Assembly: GCF_032854445.1 (NCBI RefSeq)
Contig: NC_088298.1
Coordinates: 8,667,504-8,731,503 of the forward strand
DNA: 64,000 bases
Origin: Liolophura sinensis
Taxonomy: Eukaryota; Mollusca; Polyplacophora; Chitonida; Chitonidae
Reading direction: 5' to 3'
The notes below the pieces were generated by a model. That model searched no databases. It was not told the origin of the DNA and worked only from the letters and a program-made list of their open reading frames with translations. The position numbers and the translations under genes were made by a program. The stretch's first letter is position 1. Each line of letters opens with the position of its first letter. Shown piece after piece: positions 53,366 to 64,000 of the stretch.

Positions 53366-56300
53366 TTTAAAAAAATTGTACCATGATTTTATACTGCAGA
53401 CACAATGTACCAACCACAATTTCAGTTCTTTCCTGTTCTCAGTTTGTCCTTGTTAGCACTTGCAATATAAAACCAAAGTCTTAAATTGCTTTATTAACAT
53501 GAGTCCAGGGTTTGAACCTGTTGCTTAAGGAGCTAAGTTTATTAGAAAACAAGAGTTTCCTGAGTCATCAGGGATTGTGCTGATGGTTGAAATGCATGTA
53601 AACAGGATCCTCCCACATCAAACTCATAAGTAAAACACTTCTCAAATAATGCTGATGTAAAACAGTTCTCAAATAATGCTCATGTAAAACAGTTCTCAAA
53701 TAATGCTCATGTATAAAACAGTTCTCAAATAATGCTCATGTAAAACAGTTCTCAAATAATGCTCATGTAAAACAGTTCTCAAATAATGCTCATGTAAAAC
53801 AGTTCTCAAATAATGCTCATGTAAAACAGTTTTCAAATAATGTTTATGTAACACAATTCTCAAATAATGCTCATGTAAAACAGTTCTCAAATAATGTTTA
53901 GGTAAAGCAACAATAAATCACAAAGGGATCATCGCCAGAGCAGGTGCATGCTGAAAGCAGCATGTCACATGGCTTTAAGACAAAAATGACAGAAGAACTG
54001 CAGCACTAATCAGCCCTAGATTTTCCACCTACATGGCAACAGGCCATTTTGGCAAAACTTATGGAATTTCCTTTCAATAGGCTTAGCGACATGGTGGATG
54101 CAACAGTTAAATACATTAATCTGAGCACACGGAAATCAACATCTGTAAAGATTTGAAGAGATCAAAAGGCTCATGTTAGCGCTACAATGACCACTTCTGC
54201 AAAACTCCAAAATTTCCTTTAATTTATTTATTTATTGATTTATTTCATTAATGTTTTCTGTCATACTCACGAAAACTTAACCAAATTTCCTTTAATGTTG
54301 AATAGGTTTAGAGAAATGGCTGTGACAAAAAAATGCTCATAGTTATGCAAATTATGATGATCAGTATACGCATTACTGCAGGGATAGACCTGAAGGGGGG
54401 GGCACATATGGCTTATACGCATTACTGCAGGGATAGACCTGAAGGGGGGGCACATATGGCTTATACGCATTACTGCAGGGATAGACCTGAAGGGGGGGGA
54501 CATATGGCTTATACGCATTACTGCAGGGATAGACCTGAAGGGGGGGCACATATGGCTTATACGCATTACTGCAGGGATAGACCTGAAGGGGGGGCACATA
54601 TGGCTTATACGCATTACTGCAGGGATAGACCTGAAGGGCGGGGCACATATGGCTTATACGCATTACTGCAGGGGTAGACCTGAAAGGGGGGGGGGGCACA
54701 TATGGCTTATACGCATTACTGCAGGGATAGACCTGAAGGGCGGGGCACATATGGCTTATACGCATTACTGCAGGGATAGACCTGAAGTGGGGGGCACATA
54801 TGGCTTATACGCATTACTGCAGGGATAGACCTGAAGGTGGGGCACATATGGCTTATACGCATTACTGCAGGGATAGACCTGAAGGGCGGGGCACATATGG
54901 CTTATACGCATTACTGCAGGGATACACCTGAAGGGCGGGGCACATATGGCTTATACGCATTACTGCAGGGATAGACCTGAAGGGCGGGGCACATATGGCT
55001 TATACGCATTACTGCAGGGATAGACCTGAAGGGCGGGGCACATATGGCTTATACGCATTACTGCAGGGATAGACCTGAAGGGCGGGGCACATATGGCTTA
55101 TACGCATTACTGCAGGGACAGACCTGAAGGGCGGGGCACATATGGCTTATACGCATTACTGCAGGGACAGACCTGAAGGGCGGGGCACATATGGCTTATA
55201 CGCATTACTGCAGGGATAGACCTGAAGGTGGGGCACATATGGCTTATACGCATTACTGCAGGGATAGACCTGAAGCGGGGGCACATATGGCTTATACGCA
55301 TTACTGCAGGGATAGACCTGAAGGTGGGCACATATGGCTTATACACATTACTGCAGGGATAGACCTGAAGTTTGGGCACTTATGGCTTATGCACATTACT
55401 GCAGGGATAGACCTGAAGGGGGGGACATATGGCTTATACGCATTACTGCAGGGATAGACCTGAAGGAGGGGGGGACATATGGCTTATACGCATTACTGCA
55501 GTGATAGACCTGAAGTTTGGGCACATATGGCTTATACGCATTACTGCAGGGATAGACCTGAAGGGGGGGGGGGCACTTATGGCTTATGCACATTACTGCA
55601 GGGATAGACCTGAAGTGGGGGTGGCACATATGGCTTATGCGCATTACTGCAGGGATAGATCTGAAGTTGGGGGGGGGGGGGGGGCACACATGGCTTATAC
55701 GCATTACTGCAGGGATAGACCTGAAGTGGGGAGGCACACATTGCTTATACGCATTACTGCAGGGATAGACCTGAAGGGGGGGGGCACATATGGCTTATAC
55801 GCATTACTGCAGGGATAGACCTGAAGGGGGGGCACATATGGCTCACCATATGAATCATCTCAACAACAGTTCTCAAGAGACATGGGATCACAAAGAAAAC
55901 AGTTATGCAAATTAAGCTGATTAATAAACAAATTAATGCAAGGACAGATCTAAAAAAGTATCAGCAGGTTTCAGCACAAATGATCTTCTCCGCAAAAAAA
56001 TTTCTTTGAACGGGTTTAGAGATATGGCAATCACCAAAATGGAGACAGCCATGCAGCATATGCTGACTAACATGCAAATTAACAGGAGGACAGACCTGAA
56101 CAGGCTAATACAGGCCCGGATAGCGCAGTTGGTAGAGCGTCCGCTTCGGGACCGGTAGATCCAGGATCAATCCTTGATCGAGTCACACCTAAGACTTTAA
56201 AAGAGGAAGTTGTAACTTCCTCGCTTGGCATTCAGCATGAAGGGGATAGTGCAACGACTGGTTGACCCGTATCAGTATAATGGCTCGGGCGGAGCGGCTT

Positions 56301-59300
56301 ACTTGCCTTCGGTAAGTCGTCTCAGTGAAGCAGCACTAAATAAAAGAGCGGTGGAAATCCAAGGAGGCACATTACACGTACATGCACCCTAAAGATTCCT
56401 TCGTCGTCATATGACTGAAAAATTGTTGAGTACGACGTTAAACCCCAAGCACTCACTCACTTGCACTGAACAGGCCAAAAGGCACAAGTATGAGTCCGAG
56501 TGATATTCTCAGCAAAGAGTTACGAATTTCCAGTAAAAATCTGGTGCTCACAGAGATGTGGACAGACAGGCGAACGTACAGACAGTACCAAGACAACATT
56601 CACTGAGGTCGATAATAAGTTATACATTGACACCACATCTACCGTTTCCTCTTTCCTCTCTCTCACAACTTCATACTTTACAGTATTAAGACACAAGCTT
56701 ACTAAGCAAAGATAAAAATGCTGCAAAAAGACTAATCAAAGCCTTTCTTACCTTTTTGGAACTTCTGCCTTGAGTCCCTTCAGTTCCCGGAGACGGTCCC
56801 CAAGAAAGTTTGAGGAAGCCAGGTAGCCTCCCTTTGATGCCAGGTACTGACGCAGACGTGCATTGCCCGTGAAGTTCTCGAAGCCTTGGAGACGCTCTGA
56901 CATGACCTGAAACAACACAGAGTGACAGATTGTGTTTGAATGCTAACATTAAACTGACTGAACGACTGGCTAAATGAGGAATACAGAAGTCTGCTAGAAA
57001 GATTTTAATAATAGTCAAAAATAATTGACTATAGTTGATAAAGCCTTTAAGTTTCCTTTTGTGGTGATAAATTTATTGACTGCTTCATGTATTTATAGCT
57101 ATACCCAAGAATTCACTTATATATGATATTATGACGACAAAGACAACTAGTTCCCCTGGGCTCTACCCAGTTTCCTCCAACCATAATGCCGACCTTCCTT
57201 GTATCATCAAAATATTCTTGAGTACCGCACAAAAAACACCAATCAACTTAACAAACAAATTTCCTACGGTGACCTGGCTTTATACTAATAATTAAAACAA
57301 ACCTGATGTCAATCCAAATAATTATAGACTGTCTGAATTTTTAGGGAAAAAAGCCCAATTAAAGACTTTTCAGAAGTAGCTAATGAAATGTGGGAAAAGG
57401 TGATTCAAGGTAAGTACCTGAGTTGAGAAGTCTGTTCTGGTTGGTCCATCCACTTTGAGGTCCACCAATTCACCAATCACATTCTGTTTTACATCCGGGC
57501 TCTTCACTCCTCTGAGAGCCTCTTCAAGAGCAGCCCTGTTATTGGTCGAACCTGTGCCAATCAGAGAGGCTGTTGAAGGCTTGTTGTGAGTTCTGGAGAA
57601 GAACATGTCTTGACAGACGACCTTTAGGGCCTGAAAAATTGAATCAATGAAATATTTTAATAAAAATCTGAATGCGTGTATGTCAGCTTGGGCGTTTTTT
57701 TGCCTAAAACAAATGATGACAAAAACTCATTCAGCATGTGTGTAAATACAAGTTCATGCTGCCAACGCGCTGCCGCCAATGAAGTATCATGCCAATGCAA
57801 AGACACCAAAAATGACACCCTACCTAGTAATATAATAATGACCCTGGGTCAACCAGTCCTGTTTCCTTGCTCTAACATCTCAATGAAGATGTCCATGTGA
57901 GGCAGCAAACAACTGCCATTTTCAAAGTCTTTGATATGACCTGATAGAGGTTTGATAGGAAGAGAATGAGAATTTCAGCAAATTTCTGTTTTCCTCCATA
58001 TCCTATCCATTTTTAGACTTGCTTCTTTTGTCTACATGACCCACCTTATAAAACTGCCGCAGGAACAATGGGTTGGCATCATCTGTGAGGTCATCCACCT
58101 TAATGTGGGCCAATGAATGCACAATAACCAGAACGAAATCACCAATCGAATCCATCCTCTCTTTGCGTACAAACAGGATCTTGCGAGCATTTTCGTAAAA
58201 GATTGAATTCCGGAAGGGGTTCCTCTTGTAGTTGTTTGCAGGCAGGTTGGACGCCAATAAGAGCGTTACCTCTGGGGTCTGGATGGTTTCATGGAGCAGG
58301 CGGATTATAAAGACGCCGAAACGGTAGATGACAAACTGGTACGGCGTGATGTTCTTGATATCCACAGGACTAAGGTCACCGCGACACATCCACTGAGCGT
58401 CTTTCACGTCAATGTATGAATTGCTGTAATCACCACCTGACGAAAAAACCACAAAAAAAAAATAATAAAAAACCTATTCACAATACTTTTAAATATCACT
58501 GATGAAAAATAATTTGGTAAAAATTAAACAGGGATTAAAACCTGAAAACAGGGCCTCTGTGGCTCAGTTGGTTAGCGCGCTAGCGCAGCGTAATGACCTA
58601 GGAGCCTCTCACCAATGCAGTGGCTGTGAGTTCAAGTCCAGCTCATGCTGGCTTCTTCTCTGGCCGCACATGGGAAGGTCTGTCAGCAACCTGCGGATGG
58701 TGGCGGGTTTCCTCCCACCATAATGCTGGCTGCCGTTGTATAAGTGAAATATTCTTGAGGTGCGGTGTAAAACGCCAATCAAATAAATAAATAAATCAAA
58801 TAAAGCCTTAAAAACAATGAAAACTGTTTCGCCAAGGAGGGAAATCTGTGGACAATGTAAACCACAGACATAATTTGACAAGTTCAAATGTGATGTGGCC
58901 GGTAATCACTATTCACAGCACTCAGTAACCGAGTGTGACCGCTGTTAGCATGACCAACAGCATCAACTGTGATTACAGACCACTCTGTTTTCCCACTGCC
59001 ATAGCTCCCGGATTACTGACCTAAAATGTCAAAATCGGGTGGAAATTGAAACGACGAATGACAATCAATATTTACCCTAATTGTTGAGAAAGCAATATAA
59101 ACTTGCTTCCTGCGTCTAGTTATCAATAAACGACAGTAGTCTAGAGGTACATTCACATTTAGAGGTACATTCACATTTAGAGGTATATTCACATTTAGAG
59201 GTATATTCACACTTAGAGGTACATTCACGTTTTCTGGAATGACACTGTACAATTCCCTACATTATTTGTATACCTCCATGTATACCTCCAACTTACAAGG

Positions 59301-61284
59301 TACTTTTAGTTCTTCAGTCCCCTTGCTTACCTAAAATCCTTCCCCCCTGAGCTCCTGACATCGGGTTATTCTCCAGCAACTCTTGTAAATCATTTATCTG
59401 TTGGAAAAGTGGAGAGGTCATCAGCATATTTGACCCAGTCTTGTTCCGTGGTGGGAGACGAGGAATTGCACGATTTCCTTCCTCAACTGCGTGTCTCCCA
59501 GCAGCCCCTGGCGATGACCCAAGCACCTGTTGGCGTTTTTTGGCGTCCTTCCTCCATCTTCTTCTGCAAGGCCAGCTTGTATTCCCCATCAATGTCCAGA
59601 ATCCTGTGTTTCTGTAGCTGCGCTGTTTCACAGTCATGCCTGCGCTTTCTTCGGGCTTCCAGTTTGGCTCTCACCACCTCAGCGTTGCGACTCTTTTCCT
59701 GATGATGCGCCTCTGTTAGCTTCTTCACGTTTTCTTCATGCTCCTCAAGAGCTTCTCTTGATCCTTTTCGTTGAGGTTAGAACTCTTTAGTTCTTCTTCC
59801 TGCTGCTTGGCTCGCTCTCAAGCTTCTGGTGTTTTGATTCGCTCTTTTTCAGCCTCTCTTTCACGTTGACGCTCAGTTTCACGTTCATGTTCAGATTCTA
59901 AGTCCTTTTCCAATTGCTGAAAAATTCAAAACATTTTTTCACCATTCTTATGAAATCAAAACCATGTTAACATCCAACGTTTCAAAGTCATCTTAAAGTG
60001 TCTCTTACCATGTTTTTCTTTGTTCATCTCACTGGTGTTTAAACAACAAGACATTGGCACCAATATCAATTTATGTATCTATTTGATTGTTGTTTTACGC
60101 CAAAATGAAGAATATTTCATTTAAATGATAGTAGCCATCATTATGGTGGAAGGAAACCAGGCAGAGTTTAGGGGAAAACCACAGCATTCGCAAACAGACC
60201 TTCTCAGGTACGAGGGGAAGCCAGCATGAACTGGACATGAAAAAATTGCCAGTTACAATGGTAGTTGTTTTTATAGATGGAGAAAAGAGAACTGTCCAGA
60301 GAAAGCAACAGTCTTTGACAAATAGCTGAAAAATTTTCCCACTCTATGACACAATTTGATTGCTGTTTTTCACCATACTCAAGAATACTTCGCTTATACA
60401 ATGGCAGCCAGCATTATGGTGGGAGGAAACAGGCATAGCCCGGGGGAAACCCATGACTATCCGCAGCTTGCTGGCAGACCTTTTCACGTGCGCTGGAGTG
60501 GAAGCCAGCATGACCTGAACTTGGACTCACAGAATCACATTAGTGAGAGGCTCCTGGGTCATTGCGCCACTCTGGCGTGCTTATCCCCTTGGCCACAGAG
60601 CGAACAACCCCCCGACTCTTCACTGCAACAAGACATTTTCACTGGCAAAGCGAGATCAAAGTGTAGAAGACAAGTGATCATAAATGAACTTCTTTCTGGG
60701 CAAGTTGAGCACAGAGAATGCCAAGAGCTTTAGTCATACACAGACTGTACACCAAAGATTGAAAGGATTTTTTGCAAATAAAAATCACGTGGGAAGATCT
60801 GTCACCAACCTGCGGATGGTTGTGGGTTTCCCCCCCGGCTGTGCCCGGTTTCCTCCCACCATAATGCTGGCCGCCGTTGTATAAATGAAATATTACGGCG
60901 TAAAACACCAATCAAATAAATAAATCAAATAAAAATCTGCGAGAGCCAACTTACGCAAGTTGAGCCAGCATCTTCTTTCTGCGCTCTTCCTCCTTACACT
61001 TTTCCTCCTCTTTCAACCTCGCCAGTTCAGCTTGCATTTTCAGCAGCACGTCATTTTTGTATTTTTCTGCTTCCTCTTTAGCTCTCTGCGCTTCTTCTTC
61101 GTACCGCTTACGCAGTCTCTCCTCAGGAGTCAAAGTTTGCATTGCGTCTGCAAGTTCCTGAAGCTGTTTGTCTTTCAGCGAAAGCTTAGCATGCGTCTCT
61201 GTGATGTTCAATCGAGTTTTCAAGGTCGTGTTGACCTTGAGCTATCATCTGCTGTGTTAGACTGTCAAAATCTGACAGTTGTTT
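51963..61284 (-). CDS. Gene C: coiled-coil protein of unrecognised family, 3' part
   Basis: Exons in coding order are 61284-60955, 59916-59331, 58436-58045, 57630-57418, 56906-56752, 53134-53020 and 52160-51963 (stop TAA). The five C-terminal exons have good GT-AG borders and fully matching phases, giving about 357 intact residues. The first two listed exons encode charged Glu/Arg/Lys-rich coiled coil. Exon 58045-58436 encodes a compact, probably globular segment with hydrophobic stretches VIYRFGVFIIRLLHE and FVLVIVHSLAHIKV. The last exon returns to coiled coil and ends ELKHKK. I do not recognise the family and give no function. The 5' end is missing, beyond or within the N gap at 61996-62195. 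The two coiled-coil exons have frame breaks and their junction phase does not match, so this is either a damaged allele, a pseudogene or erroneous sequence. Confidence 0.75.
52375..52757. repeat. 26-bp minisatellite in gene C last intron, ~15 units
   Basis: CTACATATCTGTTTCCTACA plus TATTCG. The allelic or duplicate array at 63186-63425 has only about nine units. Confidence 0.95.
53637..53905. repeat. 27-bp minisatellite, ~10 units, gene C intron
   Basis: AAAACAGTTCTCAAATAATG plus CTCATGT. Frames through it (YLRTVLHEH repeats) are by-products. Confidence 0.95.
54361..55845. repeat. ~48-50-bp G-run minisatellite, ~30 units, gene C intron
   Basis: GGCTTATACGCATTACTGCA, GGGATAGACCTGAAG, then a variable run of G (up to 15) and CACATAT. 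The arm is highly homogeneous, with the variation concentrated in the G run. Confidence 0.97.
56114..56462 (+). mobile_element. SINE family 2, full length, best-preserved copy
   Basis: Head GCCCGGATAGCGCAGTTGGT, B box region GATCAATCCTTGATCGAGTC, body GAAGTTGTAACTTCCTCGCT, then TTGTTGAGTACGACGTTAAA and (CACT)n tail. CTGAACAGGC lies on both sides but is offset by ten bases from the left end, so the target duplication is uncertain. Antisense in a gene C intron. Confidence 0.93.
57080..57262. mobile_element. Degenerate SINE family 1 remnants
   Basis: 57080-57140 resembles a minus-strand tail. 57150-57262 is a plus-strand 3' part (CTCTACCCAGTTTCCTCCAA, AATATTCTTGAGTACCGCAC). Confidence 0.6.
58551..58804 (+). 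mobile_element. SINE family 1, full length, in gene C intron
   Basis: Head GTGGCTCAGTTGGTTAGCGC, GAGTTCAAGTCCAGCTCATG, tail AACGCCAATCAAATAAATAA. Antisense to the gene. Confidence 0.93.
59145..59235. repeat. 18-bp minisatellite, five units, gene C intron
   Basis: TTAGAGGTACATTCACAT repeated with T/C and A/G changes. Confidence 0.9.
59331..59916 (-). CDS. Gene C coiled-coil exon with disrupted frame
   Basis: The 586-nt exon has a TTTTCAG acceptor at its 5' end and a GTAAGC donor at its 3' end. The frame is open at both ends (QLEKDLESEHERETERQRER at the start; NDLQELLENNPMSG near the end), and these two ends are in the same frame. Between them there is an in-frame TGA after RIKTPEA. There is also a one-base shift just upstream of the segment REALEEHEENVKKL, and a compensating shift at a run of six T on the plus strand (59536-59541), after which the frame returns as RQQVLGSSPGAAG. 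The exon length fits the neighbours' phases only because the two shifts cancel. A homopolymer indel is a common sequencing error, but three lesions in one exon also fit a decaying copy. Confidence 0.7.
60072..60240 (-). mobile_element. SINE family 1, diverged, gene C intron
   Basis: GTTGTTTTACGCCAAAATGA, CATCATTATGGTGGAAGGAA, GGAAGCCAGCATGAACTGGA. The head is absent. Confidence 0.75.
60353..60603 (-). mobile_element. SINE family 1, nearly full length, gene C intron
   Basis: CACCATACTCAAGAATACTT through GGTGGGAGGAAACAGGC to a diverged head ending CTTGGCCACAGAGC. Confidence 0.85.
60787..60934 (+). mobile_element. SINE family 1, 3' part, gene C intron
   Basis: CGTGGGAAGATCTGTCACCA to GGCGTAAAACACCAATCAAA and AAATAAATCAAAT. 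The tail ends about 20 bp from the donor of exon 60955-61284. Confidence 0.9.
60955..61284 (-). CDS. Gene C upstream coiled-coil exon, frame broken
   Basis: The 330-nt exon lies between a TAACAG acceptor and a GTAAG donor. It opens KQLSDFDSLTQQMIAQ in one frame. The long Glu/Lys/Arg-rich helix that follows (LSLKDKQLQELADAMQ, then EERLRKRYEEEAQRAKEEAE) lies in a different frame, so a one-base change occurs near 61190-61225. The exon end leaves two bases of a codon, while the next exon reads best from a full codon. A small missing exon or a further indel is therefore likely. The composition is that of a long single alpha-helix or coiled coil. Confidence 0.6.
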
Positions 61285-61534
61285 CTGTTAAAAATTATGA
61301 AAGAAAAAAAAAATGAGAAAACTGATGGAATAAAAACCTTATGTGAAATTGTAACATTTTTGTTTTTTGATTATTGATGAAATTCATTTGCATCAGTTCA
61401 AAGGACAGTCAAATTGCTATGTCAGAGGTGACAGTTGCCACCAGTCGTAGCTGACACACACAGAGTCTAATGAGTGTAGTCAGACACCACTAGATGCTCA
61501 TGATCGCAAGGCATTCTCAAAATTTGACACAAAC

Positions 61535-61995
61535 GTTACGTGTAACGTCAACATTGTGATGAAACACTGCTGTCAAAGTCCTCTAGCCCTTCCGCATAAC
61601 CATGTTGTGATGGTTTACAACATTATTGTAAAAGTCGTCTAAGATTTTATTGAGGTTGTAATGTAACATTGTTGACAAAATTCTCTAACTGTTTGTTAAC
61701 CATGTTGTGATGTAACATTGTCAAAATCCTCTAACTGTTTTGCTAACCATGTTGTGTTGTACATGTAACACTGTTGTGAAAATCCTCCAACTCTTTGTTA
61801 ACCATGTTGTGATGTAACCTTGTCAAAATTCTCAGCTTGTTAACCATGTTGTGATGTAACATTGTTGTCAAATTCTCTGTTTGTTAACGATGTTGTGATG
61901 TAACATTGTTGTCGAAATTCTCTAACTGTTGGTTAACCATGTTGTGATGTAACATTGTCAAAATCCTCTAACTGTTTGCTAACCATGTTGTGTTG
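61535..61995. repeat. ~50-bp minisatellite running into the assembly gap
   Basis: AACCATGTTGTGATGTAACA, TTGTTGTCAAAATTCTCTAA and CTGTTTGTT repeated about nine times with indels. The gap starts inside a unit, so the array length is unknown. Confidence 0.93.
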
Positions 61996-62195
61996 NNNNN
62001 NNNNNNNNNNNNNNNNNNNNNNNNNNNNNNNNNNNNNNNNNNNNNNNNNNNNNNNNNNNNNNNNNNNNNNNNNNNNNNNNNNNNNNNNNNNNNNNNNNNN
62101 NNNNNNNNNNNNNNNNNNNNNNNNNNNNNNNNNNNNNNNNNNNNNNNNNNNNNNNNNNNNNNNNNNNNNNNNNNNNNNNNNNNNNNNNNNNNNNN
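61996..62195. other. Assembly gap, 200 N
   Basis: Exactly 200 undetermined bases, a round placeholder length rather than a measured one. It interrupts a tandem array on its left and the duplicated gene C segment on its right. Confidence 1.
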
Positions 62196-62778
62196 TTCTG
62201 TTCCCATGACAATCCGTGGACGGAAGATATTGCAAAAAATGGTAACTCTAATTAAAAGCATAATTTCTCAAAAGCAATTCAATAAAGCAAATTGCAATCT
62301 ACATATAAAAAGTGAAAGCTTAAATGTATATGCAAGTCATATTCATATACTAAATATATGAACATAAATATATAACACATATCACAGGTCAATACAAGGA
62401 GTAGAAACCTCAATAAAAATGAGGAAAAAAAATACAATTTTTATAAAACTCTGTGCAATACTTGAATTGAATAATAACGGTATACATTTCAACAACTGTA
62501 CACAAATTGAATTCACAAGTACATCACAAAATTTGTGATAATGTACACATATACATCATGGAAATTTATCAGGCATCCTTTACACAATTTGCATATTAAA
62601 GCACATGAAATACAAACTTGAGAAGACATTCTTCATGGCGTGCTTAGGTCAATGTATATGTATTCACATTTTCAAAATATACTCAAAGAAAACAAAATTG
62701 TCAAATAGAAACATCTCAAGGTCATACCAAGGTCACTGGTCTACAAATGTGCAAGGTCAAGGACACATATCAAGGCCA

Positions 62779-63780
62779 TTACTTTTTATGCTTGAGTTCA
62801 GCCTCTTTCTTTGAGATCTTGACCTCTGTGTCGGCCAATCGATTCATCAGGTCTTCCTTCCTGAGTGACACGGTAATTAACTTCTCGCGGGCGGAGTTCA
62901 GTTTGTCCATTTGTGGGTACCCCTCAGCTGCCAGCTTCTTTGTGGCTTCTTTCAACTGAGACTCTTGCAGTAAAACCTGAAAACCAAAGCATAGAAAACA
63001 ATGGAATGGTGCAAAATTCATGAAGTTACATAAATAAACAAAGTTAGAAACCAGCTCATCTTGGTTCCCAAAACAATGACCTACTAGTGAACAATATAAA
63101 GGCCATTTGCGTCTAGAAGCCTTAAATTCCGTCAAATGCTGGCCACCAAGGGAAGTAAACACGCCAGGTATCATCCTGAAAAATCTTTGCTACATGTCTG
63201 TTCACTCCATATTCGCTACATATCTGTTTCCTACATATCCGCTACATATGTTCCCAACATAATCACTACATGCCTGTTTCCCACCAATTCGCTACATATC
63301 TGTTCCCTACATATTCGCTACATACCTGTTTCCTACATATTCGCTACATATCTGTTCCCTACATATTCACTACATGTCTGTTTCCTACATATTCGCTACA
63401 TGTCTGTTCACTACATATACTCTTCAGACAAAAATATGATAGAAGATCTGGCAATAATGTTACTAAATGTAACATTATGTAACTTTCATTTCATGAGTTA
63501 ATTTGGTCAAATGCGTATTTCAGCTGTCAATCAGTGCCTGTGTCACCGCCTCGTAAGATGATTACTCTGATCTAATATTATGGGATGTACAAGTTGTGCA
63601 ATAAACTGTCAATTTAATTGTGTTTCACGTCCATGTCAAGAGGAAGATTTTAATTTCACTACTTACCTGTGCCAGGTGATCTGACATGTTATCCCACTCT
63701 GTCTGCAGCTCTACTAACTGGCTGTCAATCACATCCTTAGGAGCAGGGAGAGGAAGGGCAGGGCGACCAATCGCGCTGGT
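62779..63780 (-). CDS. Second copy of gene C 3' end (two exons), partial
   Basis: Exons 63780-63667 and 62976-62779 repeat the last two exons of gene C with a few differences. The terminal exon is again 198 nt, and at least two residues change (LISV to LITV, LMKR to LMNR). The other exon is 114 nt instead of 115, because one G is missing in the segment encoding PAPIGRP, which breaks the frame. The copy continues past the window end. Flanking intron and 3' flank are also duplicated. It is probably the alternative haplotype placed beside the first by the assembler, though a real tandem duplication is possible. Confidence 0.65.
63186..63425. repeat. 26-bp minisatellite, second copy, ~9 units
   Basis: Same unit and position relative to the exons as at 52375-52757, but shorter by about six units. 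Confidence 0.95.
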
Positions 63781-64000
63781 CTGAAAGTCAAAACATCAGC
63801 ACAATTATTTACGTGTAACGGATAGCTTTCACCTTCTCAAACTGGCTGCTAACCTCATACAACCAAGGATACAGGACTAATTACGTAAGCCTATTGGATA
63901 CCATCTTTCCGGAAACTTCACACCTATATATATTTATCAATCATCCTAAGACAAATGTCTTATCAAAAATTACAAACACAAGTATAGTTACAATGTTTTG

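Larger units (their letters stand above)
62196..64000. repeat. Long duplicated segment, copy 2, running off the window
   Basis: Begins at the first base after the N gap (TTCTGTTCCCATGACAATCC) and stays colinear with 51366-53365 to the last base of the window. That the match starts exactly at the gap edge suggests a separate contig joined by scaffolding. Confidence 0.92.

Noticed and set aside
53696-53890. LHEHYLRTV repeat frame
   Set aside because: 27-bp minisatellite.
54267-55818. Frames with MRISHMCPPFRSIPAV and MAYTHYCRDRPEGG repeats
   Set aside because: Produced by the ~48-bp G-run minisatellite in a gene C intron; G-run changes shift the frame constantly.

Overview
This is a window of a repeat-rich, AT-rich animal genome. 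Short exons with GT-AG introns of up to 9 kb, a nicotinic-type receptor pair, abundant tRNA-headed SINEs and dense minisatellites point to a lophotrochozoan, most likely a mollusc (inference from gene and repeat style; a brachiopod or similar phylum cannot be excluded). I see no rRNA, free-standing tRNA gene, CRISPR, operon or retrovirus-like element.

Layout. (1) 1-3500: non-coding, with direct repeats and SINE copies. (2) 3508-11884, minus strand: a six-exon Cys-loop (nicotinic acetylcholine receptor-like) subunit gene, here called gene A, 444 codons. (3) 11885-31705: about 20 kb of intergenic DNA with MITEs, SINEs, a TTAA-flanked element and an (AT)n block. (4) 31706-46973, plus strand: a paralogous six-exon subunit gene, gene B, 443 codons, pointing away from gene A. 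Its first five exons have exactly the same lengths as gene A's (46, 143, 45, 119 and 527 nt). (5) 46974-51960: non-coding, with minisatellites and a palindromic MITE. (6) 51963-61284, minus strand: the 3' part of a coiled-coil protein gene of a family I do not recognise (gene C). Its five C-terminal exons are intact, but the two upstream coiled-coil exons carry reading-frame breaks. (7) 61996-62195: a 200-N assembly gap. (8) 62196-64000: a second, nearly identical copy of the 3' end of gene C, most likely an uncollapsed haplotype.

Genes A and B encode pentameric ligand-gated ion channel subunits with a signal peptide, a 13-residue Cys-loop, a cation-type GEK motif before M2 and a short M3-M4 loop. 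Neither has the vicinal cysteine pair of alpha subunits. They are nearly identical over the M1-M2 half of exon 5 but clearly diverged elsewhere, which suggests gene conversion. The rest is a good record of transposition: SINEs inside SINEs inside a palindromic element, each with a readable target-site duplication, and SINE families that share a 3' core but end in different tetranucleotide repeats. Many introns hold minisatellites. The one next to exon 5 of gene A repeats the 5' splice-site sequence itself.
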